Source of the DNA: Neisseria perflava
Lineage (GTDB): Bacteria; Pseudomonadota; Gammaproteobacteria; Burkholderiales; Neisseriaceae
Direction: 5' to 3'
Assembly (NCBI RefSeq): GCF_019334725.1
Contig: NZ_CP079818.1
Coordinates: 1,674,001-1,738,000 of the forward strand
DNA length: 64,000 nt
The first letter of the stretch is position 1; every line of letters begins with the position of its first letter. Under the pieces are notes generated by a model. It was not told the origin of the DNA. It saw only the letters and a program-made list of their open reading frames with translations, and ran no database searches. Positions 40,856 to 50,121 of the stretch are shown here, in pieces. Both the position numbers and the translations under genes were made by a program.

Positions 40856-41956
40856 ATGAAAACCTTTGTTCTTCCCGATACCCGCCCTTATCCGCAAAGC
40901 CCTATCAAAAACCATCTTCTGCTCAATGCCTATCAGCTGGCGCACAACTCCTCCTCCGCATCACGCAAGCTTTCAGCCGGCCAACTGCAAACCGAAATCC
41001 GCACCATGCTCAGCCAAAACCATTACATCAACCTTTCATTGGCGATGACCATGGCGCCCGATGTCGGCACTTACACCAGCCTGATTCAAAGCGTGGGCGA
41101 AGTCCTGAAGGCAGAAAACGATAACGAAGCCCAATGGTTTGCCCTGCCTGTCGTTTTGGTTGCCGGTTGCAAAAAAGAACAAACCCTGCCGCTCACGCTG
41201 CCTACCGAAGCCCTCTTTTCCTGCCTGCAAAACTACCCGAACCTGCGCACCCTCACGCAAAACACGCAATGGCTGCCTTACCTCGTCCAATCTACCGACT
41301 TGAGCAGCGTTACCCCGGGCGACTGGTTCCAAGCCAAGCAAAACGATGAAGCGGCAGGCGCATTCCTGCAAAAATTCGAATACAAACCATTGATGCTGCC
41401 CGAAGGTCAATCCGTCCATGTTGTTTACGCGCTGGGCTACGGCAATAAAGACATTCAGACGGCCTTGGGCCTCAACCTGCAACAGGCAGGCCTGCCGCTG
41501 ATGCAGGTCTGGCAAGAGCATCTCGCCCTCGACGGCGTTACCCTCTTCACCAACCCGCTCTCGCCCAATACACCGCTTGACGCGCTTACCGACGGCAGCC
41601 ACACCCGCCAACGCATGGCCATGGACGTTTTTGCCACCAACGCCATCCGCGCCATCCGTATGCAAAGCCCGCGTGTCGGCGTTGTTGCCGCAGCGAAAGC
41701 GGACGGTAAGCTCCAGTTCAGCTTCAACGCGACAGACAGCGCGTTTGAAATCGTTCCACAGACCTTCACTTGGGAGCTGGCCTCAACCGACAATATCGCC
41801 ATCGTGCAGCAAAACTTCCTCGACCTGATGGCAGAATGCCGAATCGAGCACCTCTACCTGCTGCATAACCCACTGGGAGAAAACGAGAACATCCCTACTT
41901 ATGCCCAAGCGTTGAAACTGGAAGGCCATAATCCTTTCTTCAGCAATGTAAACTAA
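40856..41956 (+). CDS. Conserved hypothetical protein
   Basis: The 366-residue soluble protein has no signal peptide and no membrane segment. It starts MKTFVLPDTRPYPQSP and contains an AGCKKEQTLPLTLP region. An uptake sequence inside the gene encodes DIQTALGL. The codon pattern fits the host. I do not recognise a family or any catalytic motif. It stands alone; the phosphatase gene follows 87 bases downstream in the same direction, beyond a single uptake sequence. Confidence 0.7.
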   Translation: MKTFVLPDTRPYPQSPIKNHLLLNAYQLAHNSSSASRKLSAGQLQTEIRTMLSQNHYINLSLAMTMAPDVGTYTSLIQSVGEVLKAENDNEAQWFALPVVLVAGCKKEQTLPLTLPTEALFSCLQNYPNLRTLTQNTQWLPYLVQSTDLSSVTPGDWFQAKQNDEAAGAFLQKFEYKPLMLPEGQSVHVVYALGYGNKDIQTALGLNLQQAGLPLMQVWQEHLALDGVTLFTNPLSPNTPLDALTDGSHTRQRMAMDVFATNAIRAIRMQSPRVGVVAAAKADGKLQFSFNATDSAFEIVPQTFTWELASTDNIAIVQQNFLDLMAECRIEHLYLLHNPLGENENIPTYAQALKLEGHNPFFSNVN

Positions 41957-42042
41957 ATTGAAAATGCAACACGCCAAGGCCGTCTGAAAACGGTTTAGCG
42001 TGTTGCATTTATTTTCAAACCTTACCGCTCATTTTCACGCAT

Positions 42043-42507
42043 ATGAAAACCCACAAAATCCTTTTCGTCTGCCTCGGCAATATCTGCCGCTCCCCCATGG
42101 CCGAATACGTCCTGCGCCATCGCGCCCGCGAAGCAGGCATGGACAATGCCATCATTACGGCCAGCGCAGGCACATCAGGTTGGCACGATGGGGAAGACAT
42201 GCACGAAGGCACGCGCCGCGCACTCAAGCAACACGGCGTCGACCCGTCAGGCTTTACCAGCAGCAAAATCAAACCCAGCGATGCCGAGCATTTCGACTAC
42301 ATCATCGTGATGGACGACAACAACCTCAGAGAAACTGAAAAGCAGCTCGGTTTCCACCCTGGCAAAATCTTCAAACTGACCGACCTTATCCCCGATTCAG
42401 GGTACAACCACGTTCCCGATCCGTGGTACACGGGCGACTTTGACGAAACCTACCGTCTGGTCGATGCCGGCAGTTTGGCCTTGTTGGAAAAATTGAAACA
42501 GGCTTAA
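42043..42507 (+). CDS. Low-molecular-weight protein-tyrosine phosphatase
   Basis: The 154-residue enzyme has the P-loop C-x5-R at residues 10-16 (CLGNICR, then Ser17) and the general acid Asp126 in DPWYTGDF. It dephosphorylates phosphotyrosine proteins. No tyrosine kinase or capsule export gene lies nearby, so the free-standing housekeeping type is more likely than a capsule regulator. Confidence 0.92.
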   Translation: MKTHKILFVCLGNICRSPMAEYVLRHRAREAGMDNAIITASAGTSGWHDGEDMHEGTRRALKQHGVDPSGFTSSKIKPSDAEHFDYIIVMDDNNLRETEKQLGFHPGKIFKLTDLIPDSGYNHVPDPWYTGDFDETYRLVDAGSLALLEKLKQA

Positions 42508-42523
42508 ACCGACTTTAACAATA

Positions 42524-42588
42524 AAAGGCCGTCTGAACAGCTATCCGCAAAAGCCATGCTTTCGTGATTACCTGTTCAGACGGCCTTT
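42524..42588. terminator. Long-loop inverted uptake-sequence hairpin
   Basis: AAAGGCCGTCTGAACAG and its perfect reverse (17 bp) flank a 31-base loop between the convergent phosphatase and metW genes. Confidence 0.75.
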
Positions 42589-42602
42589 ATTGATAACCGC
42601 AA

Positions 42603-43184
42603 TCAACCTACGCGATAAAACGCCAGGCTGCCCAATAAATTCGGCAGATGTTTGACCTGTCGGTTGCCCGTCATGACCGCACGCTCAAGCACGCGGATTT
42701 TGTTTTTTGCGCACAATAAATCGAAGTCTTTGAGGGTACACCAATGGATATTGGGCGTATCGTACCAATGATACGGCATCCGCTCGGAAACCGGCATATG
42801 GCCGCCAACGGCGATTTGAAAACGGTTGCGCCAGTAGCCGAAATTAGGGAAGCTGACAATAGCCTGCTTGGCCACGCGCATTAGGCAGCGCAGGATTTTT
42901 TCCGTGTTCTGCATCGCCTGAATGGTTTGGCTCAAGACAATCACATCAAAACTTTGATCACCAAAAGCCACCAAACCTTCTTCTAAATCGGCTTGAATGA
43001 CGTTTACGCCGCGGGATATAGCAGCAATCACGCTGTCGGTATCGATTTCAACGCCGTAGCCGGTGCAATTTTTATGTTCCACCAACGCGGCCAACAGTTC
43101 GCCGTCGCCGCAGCCTAAATCGAGTACGCGGCTGCCTTCGGGTATCCAATCGTAAATGAGTTGCAAATCGTCGCGCAGATTCAT
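42603..43184 (-). CDS. metW: Methionine biosynthesis protein MetW
   Basis: The 193-residue class I methyltransferase-fold protein has a SAM-binding loop VLDLGCGDGELL near residues 20-31. MetW is found beside MetX in many proteobacteria and supports homoserine acyltransferase activity. The start overlaps the metX stop by four bases (ATGA), so it is translationally coupled. Confidence 0.93.
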   Translation of the reverse strand: MNLRDDLQLIYDWIPEGSRVLDLGCGDGELLAALVEHKNCTGYGVEIDTDSVIAAISRGVNVIQADLEEGLVAFGDQSFDVIVLSQTIQAMQNTEKILRCLMRVAKQAIVSFPNFGYWRNRFQIAVGGHMPVSERMPYHWYDTPNIHWCTLKDFDLLCAKNKIRVLERAVMTGNRQVKHLPNLLGSLAFYRVG

Positions 43185-44320
43185 TTTTGGCAGTCCTTGT
43201 AAACGTTGTTCATATAAGCGGCAACAGCGCGGATATAGGCTTCGTCCTCCATCAAGAAGGCATCGTGTCCATGATTGGATTTGACTTCAATGTACTGCAC
43301 AGATTTTTGTGCGGCGATTAATGCCTTGACCAATTCATGCGAACGTTGCGGCGAGAAGCGCCAGTCAGTGCTAAAGCTGGCAACAAAAAATTTGGCCTGC
43401 ACATTCTCCACGGCGCGCGTGAGGTTGTGGCCGTAATCGGCGGCCGGGTCGAAGTAGTCGAGTGCCTTGGTCATCAGCAGATAAGTATTGGCATCAAAAC
43501 GGCCGACAAACTTGTCGCCTTGATAGCGCAGATAAGATTCCACTTCAAATTCAACGCCGTAACCATACTGATAGCCGTCTGATTTTAAATCGCGGCCAAA
43601 TTTTTGACCCAAGCCGTCTTCGGCAAGATAGGTGATGTGCCCCATCATGCGCGCAATACGCAAACCGCGTGAAGGAACGGTATGATGGCTGCGGTAATTG
43701 CCTTCATGGAAATCGGGATCGGTCAAAATGGCCTGACGGGCAACATCGTTAAACGCGATGTTTTGAGTGGAAAGTTTAGGTGCAGAAGCGATAACGAGCG
43801 CATGAGCAACGCGTTCAGGCAAAGAAATCGTCCATTGCAATGCCTGCATACCGCCCAAGCTGCCGCCAACAATGGCCGCCCATTTTTGAATGCCGAGATA
43901 ATCGGCAAGCATGGATTGCGACTTCACCCAGTCTTTGACGGTTACAACCGGAAAATCCGCGCCATATTCGCGGCCGGTTTCAGGATTTTCGGATAAAGGG
44001 CCGGTACTGCCGTCGCAGCCGCCCAAGTTGTTCAAACCGATAACGAAAAAGCGGTCGGTATCAATAGGTTTGCCGGGGCCGACCATATTGTCCCACCAAC
44101 CGGCGTATTTATCCTCCGCACTGTGCTTGCCGGCAACGTGATGATTGCCTGACAGGGCGTGGCAGATAAGAACGGCGTTGCTTTTGTCGGCATTGAGTGT
44201 GCCATAGGTTTCAATCATTAGGTCGAAACGGGGTAAGGTTTTGCCGTTTTCCAGAGCAAGCGGTGTGTCAAACGGGATTTTCTGGGGCGTTACAATGCCC
44301 ACTGAGGCATTTGTTGTCAT
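43181..44320 (-). CDS. metX: Homoserine O-acyltransferase
   Basis: The 379-residue alpha/beta-hydrolase-fold enzyme activates homoserine in methionine synthesis. The nucleophile is Ser154 in VGGSLGGMQ. NNLGGCDGSTGP and the late Asp and His (SNHGHDAF) complete the active site. Acetyl- and succinyl-transferring members share this fold, so the acyl donor is not certain. It is the first gene of the metX-metW operon. Confidence 0.93.
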   Translation of the reverse strand: MTTNASVGIVTPQKIPFDTPLALENGKTLPRFDLMIETYGTLNADKSNAVLICHALSGNHHVAGKHSAEDKYAGWWDNMVGPGKPIDTDRFFVIGLNNLGGCDGSTGPLSENPETGREYGADFPVVTVKDWVKSQSMLADYLGIQKWAAIVGGSLGGMQALQWTISLPERVAHALVIASAPKLSTQNIAFNDVARQAILTDPDFHEGNYRSHHTVPSRGLRIARMMGHITYLAEDGLGQKFGRDLKSDGYQYGYGVEFEVESYLRYQGDKFVGRFDANTYLLMTKALDYFDPAADYGHNLTRAVENVQAKFFVASFSTDWRFSPQRSHELVKALIAAQKSVQYIEVKSNHGHDAFLMEDEAYIRAVAAYMNNVYKDCQK

Positions 44321-44436
44321 TTGTAATTTCCAAGTGAAGCGGCAAAAGGGGTATTATAACGTTTCGTTTTTGTTTTGTGCATGAGGCTTCAGACGGCCTG
44401 CCCTGATTAAAGGCAATATTTTTAGGAGAATGTGGA

Positions 44437-44637
44437 ATGATAGGCAGGCTTTTACGATTTTTTTTCTTTTGCGCCATAGCGGCATTGATTGTGAACCGTT
44501 TGTTCAGCCGCAAACAAAAGCGCACCATTCGGGAAATCGCCAAAATCAGCGCGTGGGTATTGCTGGGCGCGGCGGCCGCTACGCTGTTTTGGTATCTGAT
44601 GATGCTGTTTTTCAAGCATATTCCTAATTCTTATTGA
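44437..44637 (+). CDS. Small two-helix membrane protein, unknown function
   Basis: The 66-residue protein has two hydrophobic segments (about 6-20 and 38-58) separated by a basic loop (RKQKRTIREIAK). TTAGGAGAATGTGG gives a strong ribosome site before the ATG. It is probably an inner-membrane protein; no family is recognised. It is divergent from metX and convergent with nadE across an uptake-sequence terminator. Confidence 0.65.
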   Translation: MIGRLLRFFFFCAIAALIVNRLFSRKQKRTIREIAKISAWVLLGAAAATLFWYLMMLFFKHIPNSY

Positions 44638-44646
44638 AATAAAATA

Positions 44647-44695
44647 TAAAAGGCCGTCTGAAAACCTTAATCCAGCGTTTTCAGACGGCCTTTTG
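44647..44695. terminator. Inverted uptake-sequence terminator
   Basis: AAAAGGCCGTCTGAAAA and its reverse flank a 13-base loop between convergent genes. Confidence 0.85.
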
Positions 44696-44705
44696 ATGTT
44701 CAAAT

Positions 44706-45494
44706 TTAAAACAGCTCTTCCGGAATCTTGCAAACCGGAATCGGATTGACTTTGTGCTGCATGGCTTTGTGCAATCGGGTATAGATTGCCAAAACTTCGC
44801 GCTGTCTGCCTTCAAAATCTTCAGGCTTGTGGCTGTCGTACACACTCATCGCCCATTCGAGTTCGGGATAAGATGCGCCCATTTGTTCTTCATCGGTACG
44901 CTCGGTATCCCAAAGTCCGTCCGTCGGTACGGCTTTTTGAATATCCTCCGATACATCCAACTCGGCTGCCAACGCGTACACCTGAGTTTTGGTCAAATCG
45001 GCAATCGGGCTGATGTCCACGCCGCCGTCGCCGTATTTGGTGAAGAAACCGACGCCGAAATCTTCAATTTTGTTGCCCGTCCCCGCCACCAACAAACCAT
45101 GCAACTGGCCGTAATAATACAGCGTCGTCATGCGAAGGCGGCTGCGTGCATTGGCCAGTGCCAGCTGTTTATTGGAAAATTCGGTTTCGCTGACGTCAAC
45201 GGTATCGGCAAACGTATCGAACGCCGGAGTCAAATCAACGCTTTGCGCTTTTACATTCGGATAACGCTGTTTCAGACGGCCCATGTGTTCTTGCGCGCGG
45301 TTTACTTGGTCGGATTTCTGACGAATCGGCATTTCCAACAACAAAACCGACAAACCGGTTTGCGCGGCAAGTGTGGAAACCACGGCAGAATCGATGCCGC
45401 CGGATACGCCGACGACAAAACCTTTAGCACGCGCCTGCTCGGCGTAATCTTTGAGCCATTGAACGATATGGCGGATGATGGCTTGGGTTTGCAT
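44706..45494 (-). CDS. nadE: NH3-dependent NAD+ synthetase
   Basis: The 262-residue enzyme amidates deamido-NAD using ammonia. GVSGGIDSAVV near residue 30 is the ATP pyrophosphatase P-loop. GTGNKIEDFGVGFFTKYGDGGVD is the second signature, covering the synthetase active site. It lacks the nitrilase domain of glutamine-dependent forms. MQTQAIIRHIVQWL is taken as the natural N-terminus; the long upstream extension in the open frame reads as non-protein. The ribosome site is weak. Confidence 0.92.
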   Translation of the reverse strand: MQTQAIIRHIVQWLKDYAEQARAKGFVVGVSGGIDSAVVSTLAAQTGLSVLLLEMPIRQKSDQVNRAQEHMGRLKQRYPNVKAQSVDLTPAFDTFADTVDVSETEFSNKQLALANARSRLRMTTLYYYGQLHGLLVAGTGNKIEDFGVGFFTKYGDGGVDISPIADLTKTQVYALAAELDVSEDIQKAVPTDGLWDTERTDEEQMGASYPELEWAMSVYDSHKPEDFEGRQREVLAIYTRLHKAMQHKVNPIPVCKIPEELF

Positions 45495-45596
45495 AGGGAT
45501 AAATGTTCGCTTCAAATAAAACGAATGATAGCCTGATTTGCACTTGTCTGAAAGACGACAGGGTATAATGCCCTTTTTATTTCTTGCACGCACACC

Positions 45597-45875
45597 ATGT
45601 CCAAACCCATCCTTCTGCGCTGGCTCGTCGTCTGCCTGATTCCGCTCGCCACCCTTTTGTGGTTTGCCCTCAACCCGCCCGAAGACAAAACGCAACACCT
45701 CATCAACGGCATCATCCTTGCCTGCGAAGCCACGTTCCTATTTAAATTCGTCCTCTTTGACGTCATCAAACACCACCTCAAACAAGAGCCCGAATTGAAA
45801 CGGCAAAGCATTTGGATGTTTATCCCGATTGTTTTGCTGATTGTTTATTTATTCCACTATTTCGGCGCATTCTGA
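45597..45875 (+). CDS. Small membrane protein, unknown function
   Basis: The 92-residue protein has hydrophobic segments at about 8-25, 35-53 and 72-90, so it is probably an inner-membrane protein with three spans. No family is recognised. It ends 31 bases before earP in the same direction, with an uptake sequence between, so the two may be co-transcribed. Confidence 0.65.
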   Translation: MSKPILLRWLVVCLIPLATLLWFALNPPEDKTQHLINGIILACEATFLFKFVLFDVIKHHLKQEPELKRQSIWMFIPIVLLIVYLFHYFGAF

Positions 45876-45906
45876 TGTTTTCAGACGGCCTTGGGCATAT
45901 TTTTCC

Positions 45907-47064
45907 ATGAACACCACCTCACCTTATACCTGCTGGATTTTCTGCAATGTCATCGACAACTTCGGCGACATCGGCGTTTCATGGCGGCTAGCGCGTGTTT
46001 TGCAACGGGAACTCGGCTGGCAAGTGCATTTATGGACAGACGATTTCCCGTCCCTTCAGGCAATCTGCCCTGATTTGGCCTCGATTCCCAATATCCATCA
46101 AGGCATCGGCATTCACGCCTGGCAAGCCGACCATGCCGAAGATACCGATACAGCCCCTACCCCAGACATCGTCATCGAAACCTTCGCCTGCGAACTGCCC
46201 GACAACGTTCAAACCATCATTCGCCAACATCAACCGCTTTGGCTCAACTGGGAATACCTCAGCGCAGAAGACAGCAACGAGAGGCTGCACTTAATGCCCT
46301 CGCTCCAAGCCGGCGGCATACAGAAATACTTTTGGTTTATGGGTTTCAGCGAAAAAAGCGGCGGCCTGCTGCGCGAACGTGATTACGCCGAATTTGCCCG
46401 CTTTGATACGGAAACCTTACGCCGACAACTCAAACTTCCCGCAAAAAACGCGCCCGAATGGCTGCTTTTCGGCTATCAAAGCGATATTTGGGCAAAATGG
46501 CTGACCATGTGGCAACAGGCCGGCCAACCCATTACCTTGCTGCTTGCAGGTACACAAATCATCGCCAGCCTGAAAAACAGCGGCCTAGTACCGCAAAACG
46601 CCCTGCTTGAAGACGGCGATGTGTATCAGAGCGAACACATTACCCTGATCAAAATCCCTTTCGTTGCCCAACAGGATTTTGACAAACTGCTCAACCTTGC
46701 CGACGGCGCCGTCATACGCGGCGAAGACAGCTTTGTTCGCGCCCAGCTCGCCGGAAAACCTTTCTTTTGGCACATCTATCTGCAAGAAGAAAATATCCAT
46801 CTCGACAAGCTGCACGCTTTTTGGGACAAAGCGCATCAAGTTTATCCGGATGTTGTCGCCACGGCACACCGCCTCCTTTCCGACGAACTCAACAACGGTA
46901 AAGCACTCAGCGACAACCAACGCCTGCAGGCATGGCAAACCCTGACGGCACATCAAAACGAATGGCGCCAAAGCGCGGCAAAATGGCGGGACGGACTTTT
47001 TGCCCAAAAAAGTGCCGTCGAAAAACTTGCCGCCTTTATTTCAAAGCACAAAAAAATACGCTAA
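45907..47064 (+). CDS. earP: EF-P arginine rhamnosyltransferase
   Basis: The 385-residue GT-B enzyme transfers rhamnose from dTDP-rhamnose to Arg32 of elongation factor P. It has the DNFGDIGVSWRLARVL N-terminal signature, where Asp residues act in catalysis, and a C-terminal RGEDSFVRAQLAGKPFFW nucleotide-sugar site. It is followed 42 bases later by efp, its substrate, as in other earP-type bacteria. ATG at 45907 is used; the upstream part of the frame overlaps the previous gene. Confidence 0.95.
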   Translation: MNTTSPYTCWIFCNVIDNFGDIGVSWRLARVLQRELGWQVHLWTDDFPSLQAICPDLASIPNIHQGIGIHAWQADHAEDTDTAPTPDIVIETFACELPDNVQTIIRQHQPLWLNWEYLSAEDSNERLHLMPSLQAGGIQKYFWFMGFSEKSGGLLRERDYAEFARFDTETLRRQLKLPAKNAPEWLLFGYQSDIWAKWLTMWQQAGQPITLLLAGTQIIASLKNSGLVPQNALLEDGDVYQSEHITLIKIPFVAQQDFDKLLNLADGAVIRGEDSFVRAQLAGKPFFWHIYLQEENIHLDKLHAFWDKAHQVYPDVVATAHRLLSDELNNGKALSDNQRLQAWQTLTAHQNEWRQSAAKWRDGLFAQKSAVEKLAAFISKHKKIR

Positions 47065-47106
47065 AATAGCGCGTTTTATTACAACCGATTTGATTGGAAA
47101 ACCACA

Positions 47107-47667
47107 ATGAAAACAGCACAAGAACTGCGCGCCGGCAACGTATTCATGGTCGGCAACGATCCTATGGTCGTTCAAAAAACCGAATACATCAAAGGCGGCC
47201 GCTCTTCCGCCAAAGTCAGCATGAAACTGAAAAACCTGCTGACCGGTGCCGCTACTGAAACCATTTACAAAGCCGACGACAAATTCGACGTCGTAATCCT
47301 GTCCCGCAAAAACTGTACTTACAGCTACTTTGCCGACCCAATGTACGTCTTCATGGACGAAGAGTTCAACCAATACGAAATCGAAGCCGACAACATCGGC
47401 GACGCGTTGAAATTCATCGTTGACGGCATGGAAGACCAATGCGAAGTCACTTTCTACGAAGGCAACCCAATCTCCGTAGAATTGCCTACCATCATCGTTC
47501 GCGAAGTTGAATACACCGAGCCTGCCGTTAAAGGCGATACTTCCGGCAAAGTGATGAAAACCGCACGTCTGGTCGGCGGCACTGAAATCCAAGTGATGTC
47601 TTACATCGAAAACGGCGACAAAATCGAAATCGATACCCGTACCGGCGAATTCCGCAAACGCGCCTAA
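47107..47667 (+). CDS. efp: Elongation factor P, arginine type
   Basis: The 186-residue translation factor relieves ribosome stalling at polyproline stretches. The loop KGGRSSA puts Arg32 at the tip, the residue rhamnosylated by EarP, unlike the lysine type of E. coli. Three beta-barrel domains are expected. It forms an operon with earP and is closed by a paired uptake-sequence terminator. Confidence 0.97.
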   Translation: MKTAQELRAGNVFMVGNDPMVVQKTEYIKGGRSSAKVSMKLKNLLTGAATETIYKADDKFDVVILSRKNCTYSYFADPMYVFMDEEFNQYEIEADNIGDALKFIVDGMEDQCEVTFYEGNPISVELPTIIVREVEYTEPAVKGDTSGKVMKTARLVGGTEIQVMSYIENGDKIEIDTRTGEFRKRA

Positions 47668-47681
47668 TCAGCCCGTAATAC

Positions 47682-47718
47682 AAAAAGGCCGTCTGAAACA
47701 AGTTTCAGACGGCCTTTT
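47682..47718. terminator. Inverted uptake-sequence terminator
   Basis: AAAAAGGCCGTCTGAAA and its reverse lie between convergent efp and the MlaC-like gene. Confidence 0.85.
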
Positions 47719-47729
47719 ATCAATCTGCC

Positions 47730-48329
47730 TTATTGTTTCTTCAAGCCCTTGGCTTCGACAGTGGCAATCGTACCGTCAATGCCTTTGCTCTTAATCAGCT
47801 CGCCAAATTGGTTGCGGTATACCGTTACCAAGCTGGTACCGTCCACGCGGATGTTGTAAATCTTATACACACCGCCGCTTTGGTAAAGTTGGTAAGCCAC
47901 CTCATACTTCGTGCCTTTTTTGGTTTGAATTTCTGAGAAAACGTCAAACTTATTGCCGTTTGCCGTCATCTTCGGCAACAGGCGCACATTTGCATCCGCC
48001 GCGCCAATTAACGCGGAATGCGAGTACATCGCAATGACCATGTCTTTGAATGCACGGATAAAATCGGTTTTCTGTTTGGCAGAAAATTCACGCCATGGCG
48101 CGCCGACCGCTAAAGCCGAAATACGCTCATAATCCAGATAACGGTTGGCATACTGCTCAACCTGTTTCACGCGTTGCGCCTCTGTCAAAGACGTATTGCG
48201 TGCGATTTTCAACACAGAATCAATGTTCTGCTGCATCTGCTTTTGCGCCGGATGCGTTTCCGCCGCCACATAAGGTGCGGCAATCACCATCGGAGCGGCC
48301 ACAATCAAAGTTTGGAGAAAACGGTTCAT
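47730..48329 (-). CDS. MlaC/Ttg2D-family periplasmic lipid carrier
   Basis: The protein of about 199 residues has a signal peptide (cut near residue 24, YVAA-ET) and the MlaC domain: helices with LDYERISALAVGAPWREFSAKQK and C-terminal strands with VDGTSLVTVYRNQF. MlaC shuttles phospholipids between outer and inner membranes. Other mla genes are not in this window, so it stands alone here. The start at 48329 gives a clean signal peptide; an ATG four codons upstream is also possible. Confidence 0.85.
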   Translation of the reverse strand: MNRFLQTLIVAAPMVIAAPYVAAETHPAQKQMQQNIDSVLKIARNTSLTEAQRVKQVEQYANRYLDYERISALAVGAPWREFSAKQKTDFIRAFKDMVIAMYSHSALIGAADANVRLLPKMTANGNKFDVFSEIQTKKGTKYEVAYQLYQSGGVYKIYNIRVDGTSLVTVYRNQFGELIKSKGIDGTIATVEAKGLKKQ

Positions 48330-48494
48330 GATGATATCCATCCAAAATAAAACCGCATTGTAAAAACAATCCATTCCAAAAAACTTAATTCTTTGTAAAA
48401 GCAGGCATGGGCAATGAAAAATCCTGCAATTAAATTTCAGACGGCCTGATAAAAATAAGATAACATATAAACATTATTTTCAAAGGAGGAAACC

Positions 48495-48710
48495 ATGCCC
48501 TACGTCAACATTAAAGTAACCGGCGGCAGCGAAGCCCCGAGCGCGGAGCAAAAAGCCGAATTGATCCGCGGCGTTACCGAATTACTCTCACGCGTTCTCA
48601 ATAAAAACCCTGAGACGACCGTTGTCGTCATCGACGAAATCGATATGGACAACTGGGGCATAGGCGGTAAAAGCGTGACGGTTCGCCGTGCCGAAGCGCG
48701 CAATAAGTAA
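48495..48710 (+). CDS. 4-oxalocrotonate tautomerase-family protein
   Basis: The 71-residue protein starts MPYVNIKVTGG, so removal of Met leaves the catalytic N-terminal proline. A conserved IDEIDMDNWGIGG tail follows, as in small tautomerases that assemble as hexamers. The natural substrate is unknown. AAAGGAGGAAACC is a near-perfect ribosome site. Confidence 0.88.
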   Translation: MPYVNIKVTGGSEAPSAEQKAELIRGVTELLSRVLNKNPETTVVVIDEIDMDNWGIGGKSVTVRRAEARNK

Positions 48711-48794
48711 GCCTTGGCCGTCTGAAGCCCTTTTAATTTACCCGCAAAAAGAGTACATTTATCCCATTGTTAACAATTTTACGGAACACACATC

Positions 48795-50009
48795 ATGGAG
48801 AAATTCCCCAAATCATCCAAACTGGATCACGTTTGCTACGACATCCGCGGCCCGGTTCACAAAAAAGCCCTGCAACTGGAAGAAGAAGGCAACAAAATTC
48901 TCAAGCTCAATATCGGCAATCCGGCTCCGTTCGGCTTTGAAGCGCCTGACGAAATCTTGGTTGACGTCATCCGTAACCTGCCCACTTCTCAAGGCTATTG
49001 CGACTCCAAAGGCCTTTACTCCGCACGCAAAGCCATCGTCCACTACTACCAAACCAAAGGGCTGCTCGATGTTACCGTCAACGACGTTTACATTGGCAAC
49101 GGCGTCTCCGAATTGATTACCATGTCCATGCAGGCGCTGCTCAACGACGGCGACGAAATCCTGATTCCCGCACCGGACTATCCTTTGTGGACCGCCGCCG
49201 CAACACTGGCAGGCGGCACCGTCCGCCATTATCTATGCGACGAAGAAAACGACTGGTTCCCCAACCTGGCCGACATGGAAGCCAAAATTACGCCTAAAAC
49301 CAAAGCCATCGTCGTCATCAACCCCAACAACCCTACCGGCGCGGTGTACAGCAAAGAAATCCTGCTCGAAATCGCCGAATTGGCACGCAAACACGGCCTG
49401 ATTATTTTTGCCGACGAAATTTACGACAAAATCCTCTACGACGACGCAGTACACTACCATATCGCCGCGCTCGCCCCCGACCTCCTGACCGTGACATTTA
49501 ACGGCCTCTCAAAAGCCTACCGCGTTGCCGGGTTCCGTCAAGGCTGGATGATACTCAACGGCCCGAAACATCATGCAAAAGGCTATATCGAAGGCTTGGA
49601 CATGCTCTCGTCTATGCGCCTTTGTGCCACCACGCCCATGCAACATGCCATTCAGACGGCCTTGGGCGGATACCAAAGCATCAACGAATTCCTCCTCCCC
49701 GGCGGCCGCCTGCTCGAGCAACGCAACAAAGCATGGGAACTGGTCAACCAGATTCCCGGCGTATCCTGCGTCAAACCCATGGGCGCATTGTATATGTTCC
49801 CCAAAATCGATACCGAAATGTACAGCATCCACGACGACATGAAATTCATCTACGATTTGCTCGTACGTGAAAAAGTCCTGTTCGTCCAAGGCACAGGCTT
49901 CAACTGGATACGCCCCGACCACTTCCGTATCGTTACCCTGCCGCCCGTTCATCAAATTGAAGAGGCCATGGGCAAACTCGAACGCTTCTTGCAAAACTAC
50001 CGTCAATAA
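48795..50009 (+). CDS. alaA: Glutamate-pyruvate (alanine) aminotransferase
   Basis: The 404-residue class I PLP aminotransferase matches AlaA, which makes alanine from pyruvate and glutamate. The PLP lysine is Lys240 in FNGLSKAYRVAGFRQGW. NPNNPTGAVYS and ADEIYDKI line the cofactor site, and DHFRIVTLP holds the substrate-carboxylate arginine. It is followed by an uptake-sequence terminator and then the ssrA promoter. Confidence 0.92.
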   Translation: MEKFPKSSKLDHVCYDIRGPVHKKALQLEEEGNKILKLNIGNPAPFGFEAPDEILVDVIRNLPTSQGYCDSKGLYSARKAIVHYYQTKGLLDVTVNDVYIGNGVSELITMSMQALLNDGDEILIPAPDYPLWTAAATLAGGTVRHYLCDEENDWFPNLADMEAKITPKTKAIVVINPNNPTGAVYSKEILLEIAELARKHGLIIFADEIYDKILYDDAVHYHIAALAPDLLTVTFNGLSKAYRVAGFRQGWMILNGPKHHAKGYIEGLDMLSSMRLCATTPMQHAIQTALGGYQSINEFLLPGGRLLEQRNKAWELVNQIPGVSCVKPMGALYMFPKIDTEMYSIHDDMKFIYDLLVREKVLFVQGTGFNWIRPDHFRIVTLPPVHQIEEAMGKLERFLQNYRQ

Positions 50010-50021
50010 ACCTAAACAAAG

Positions 50022-50063
50022 AGGCCATCTGAAAAAGCAAACCGCTGTTCAGACGGCCTTTTT
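50022..50063. terminator. Uptake-sequence hairpin after alaA
   Basis: AGGCCATCTGAA (one change) at 50022-50033 and a perfect reverse copy at 50048-50059 are followed by TTTTT. Confidence 0.75.
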
Positions 50064-50077
50064 AATCAAACAGCAAC

Positions 50078-50106
50078 TTGGCAAAGCCCGCCGACATGCG
50101 TATAAT
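50078..50106 (+). promoter_or_regulatory. ssrA promoter
   Basis: -35 TTGGCA (50078-50083) and perfect -10 TATAAT (50101-50106) are spaced by 17 bases. The mature RNA begins 16 bases after the -10, leaving room for a short 5' leader removed by RNase P. Confidence 0.85.
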
Positions 50107-50121
50107 CAACCCTTCCTATCT

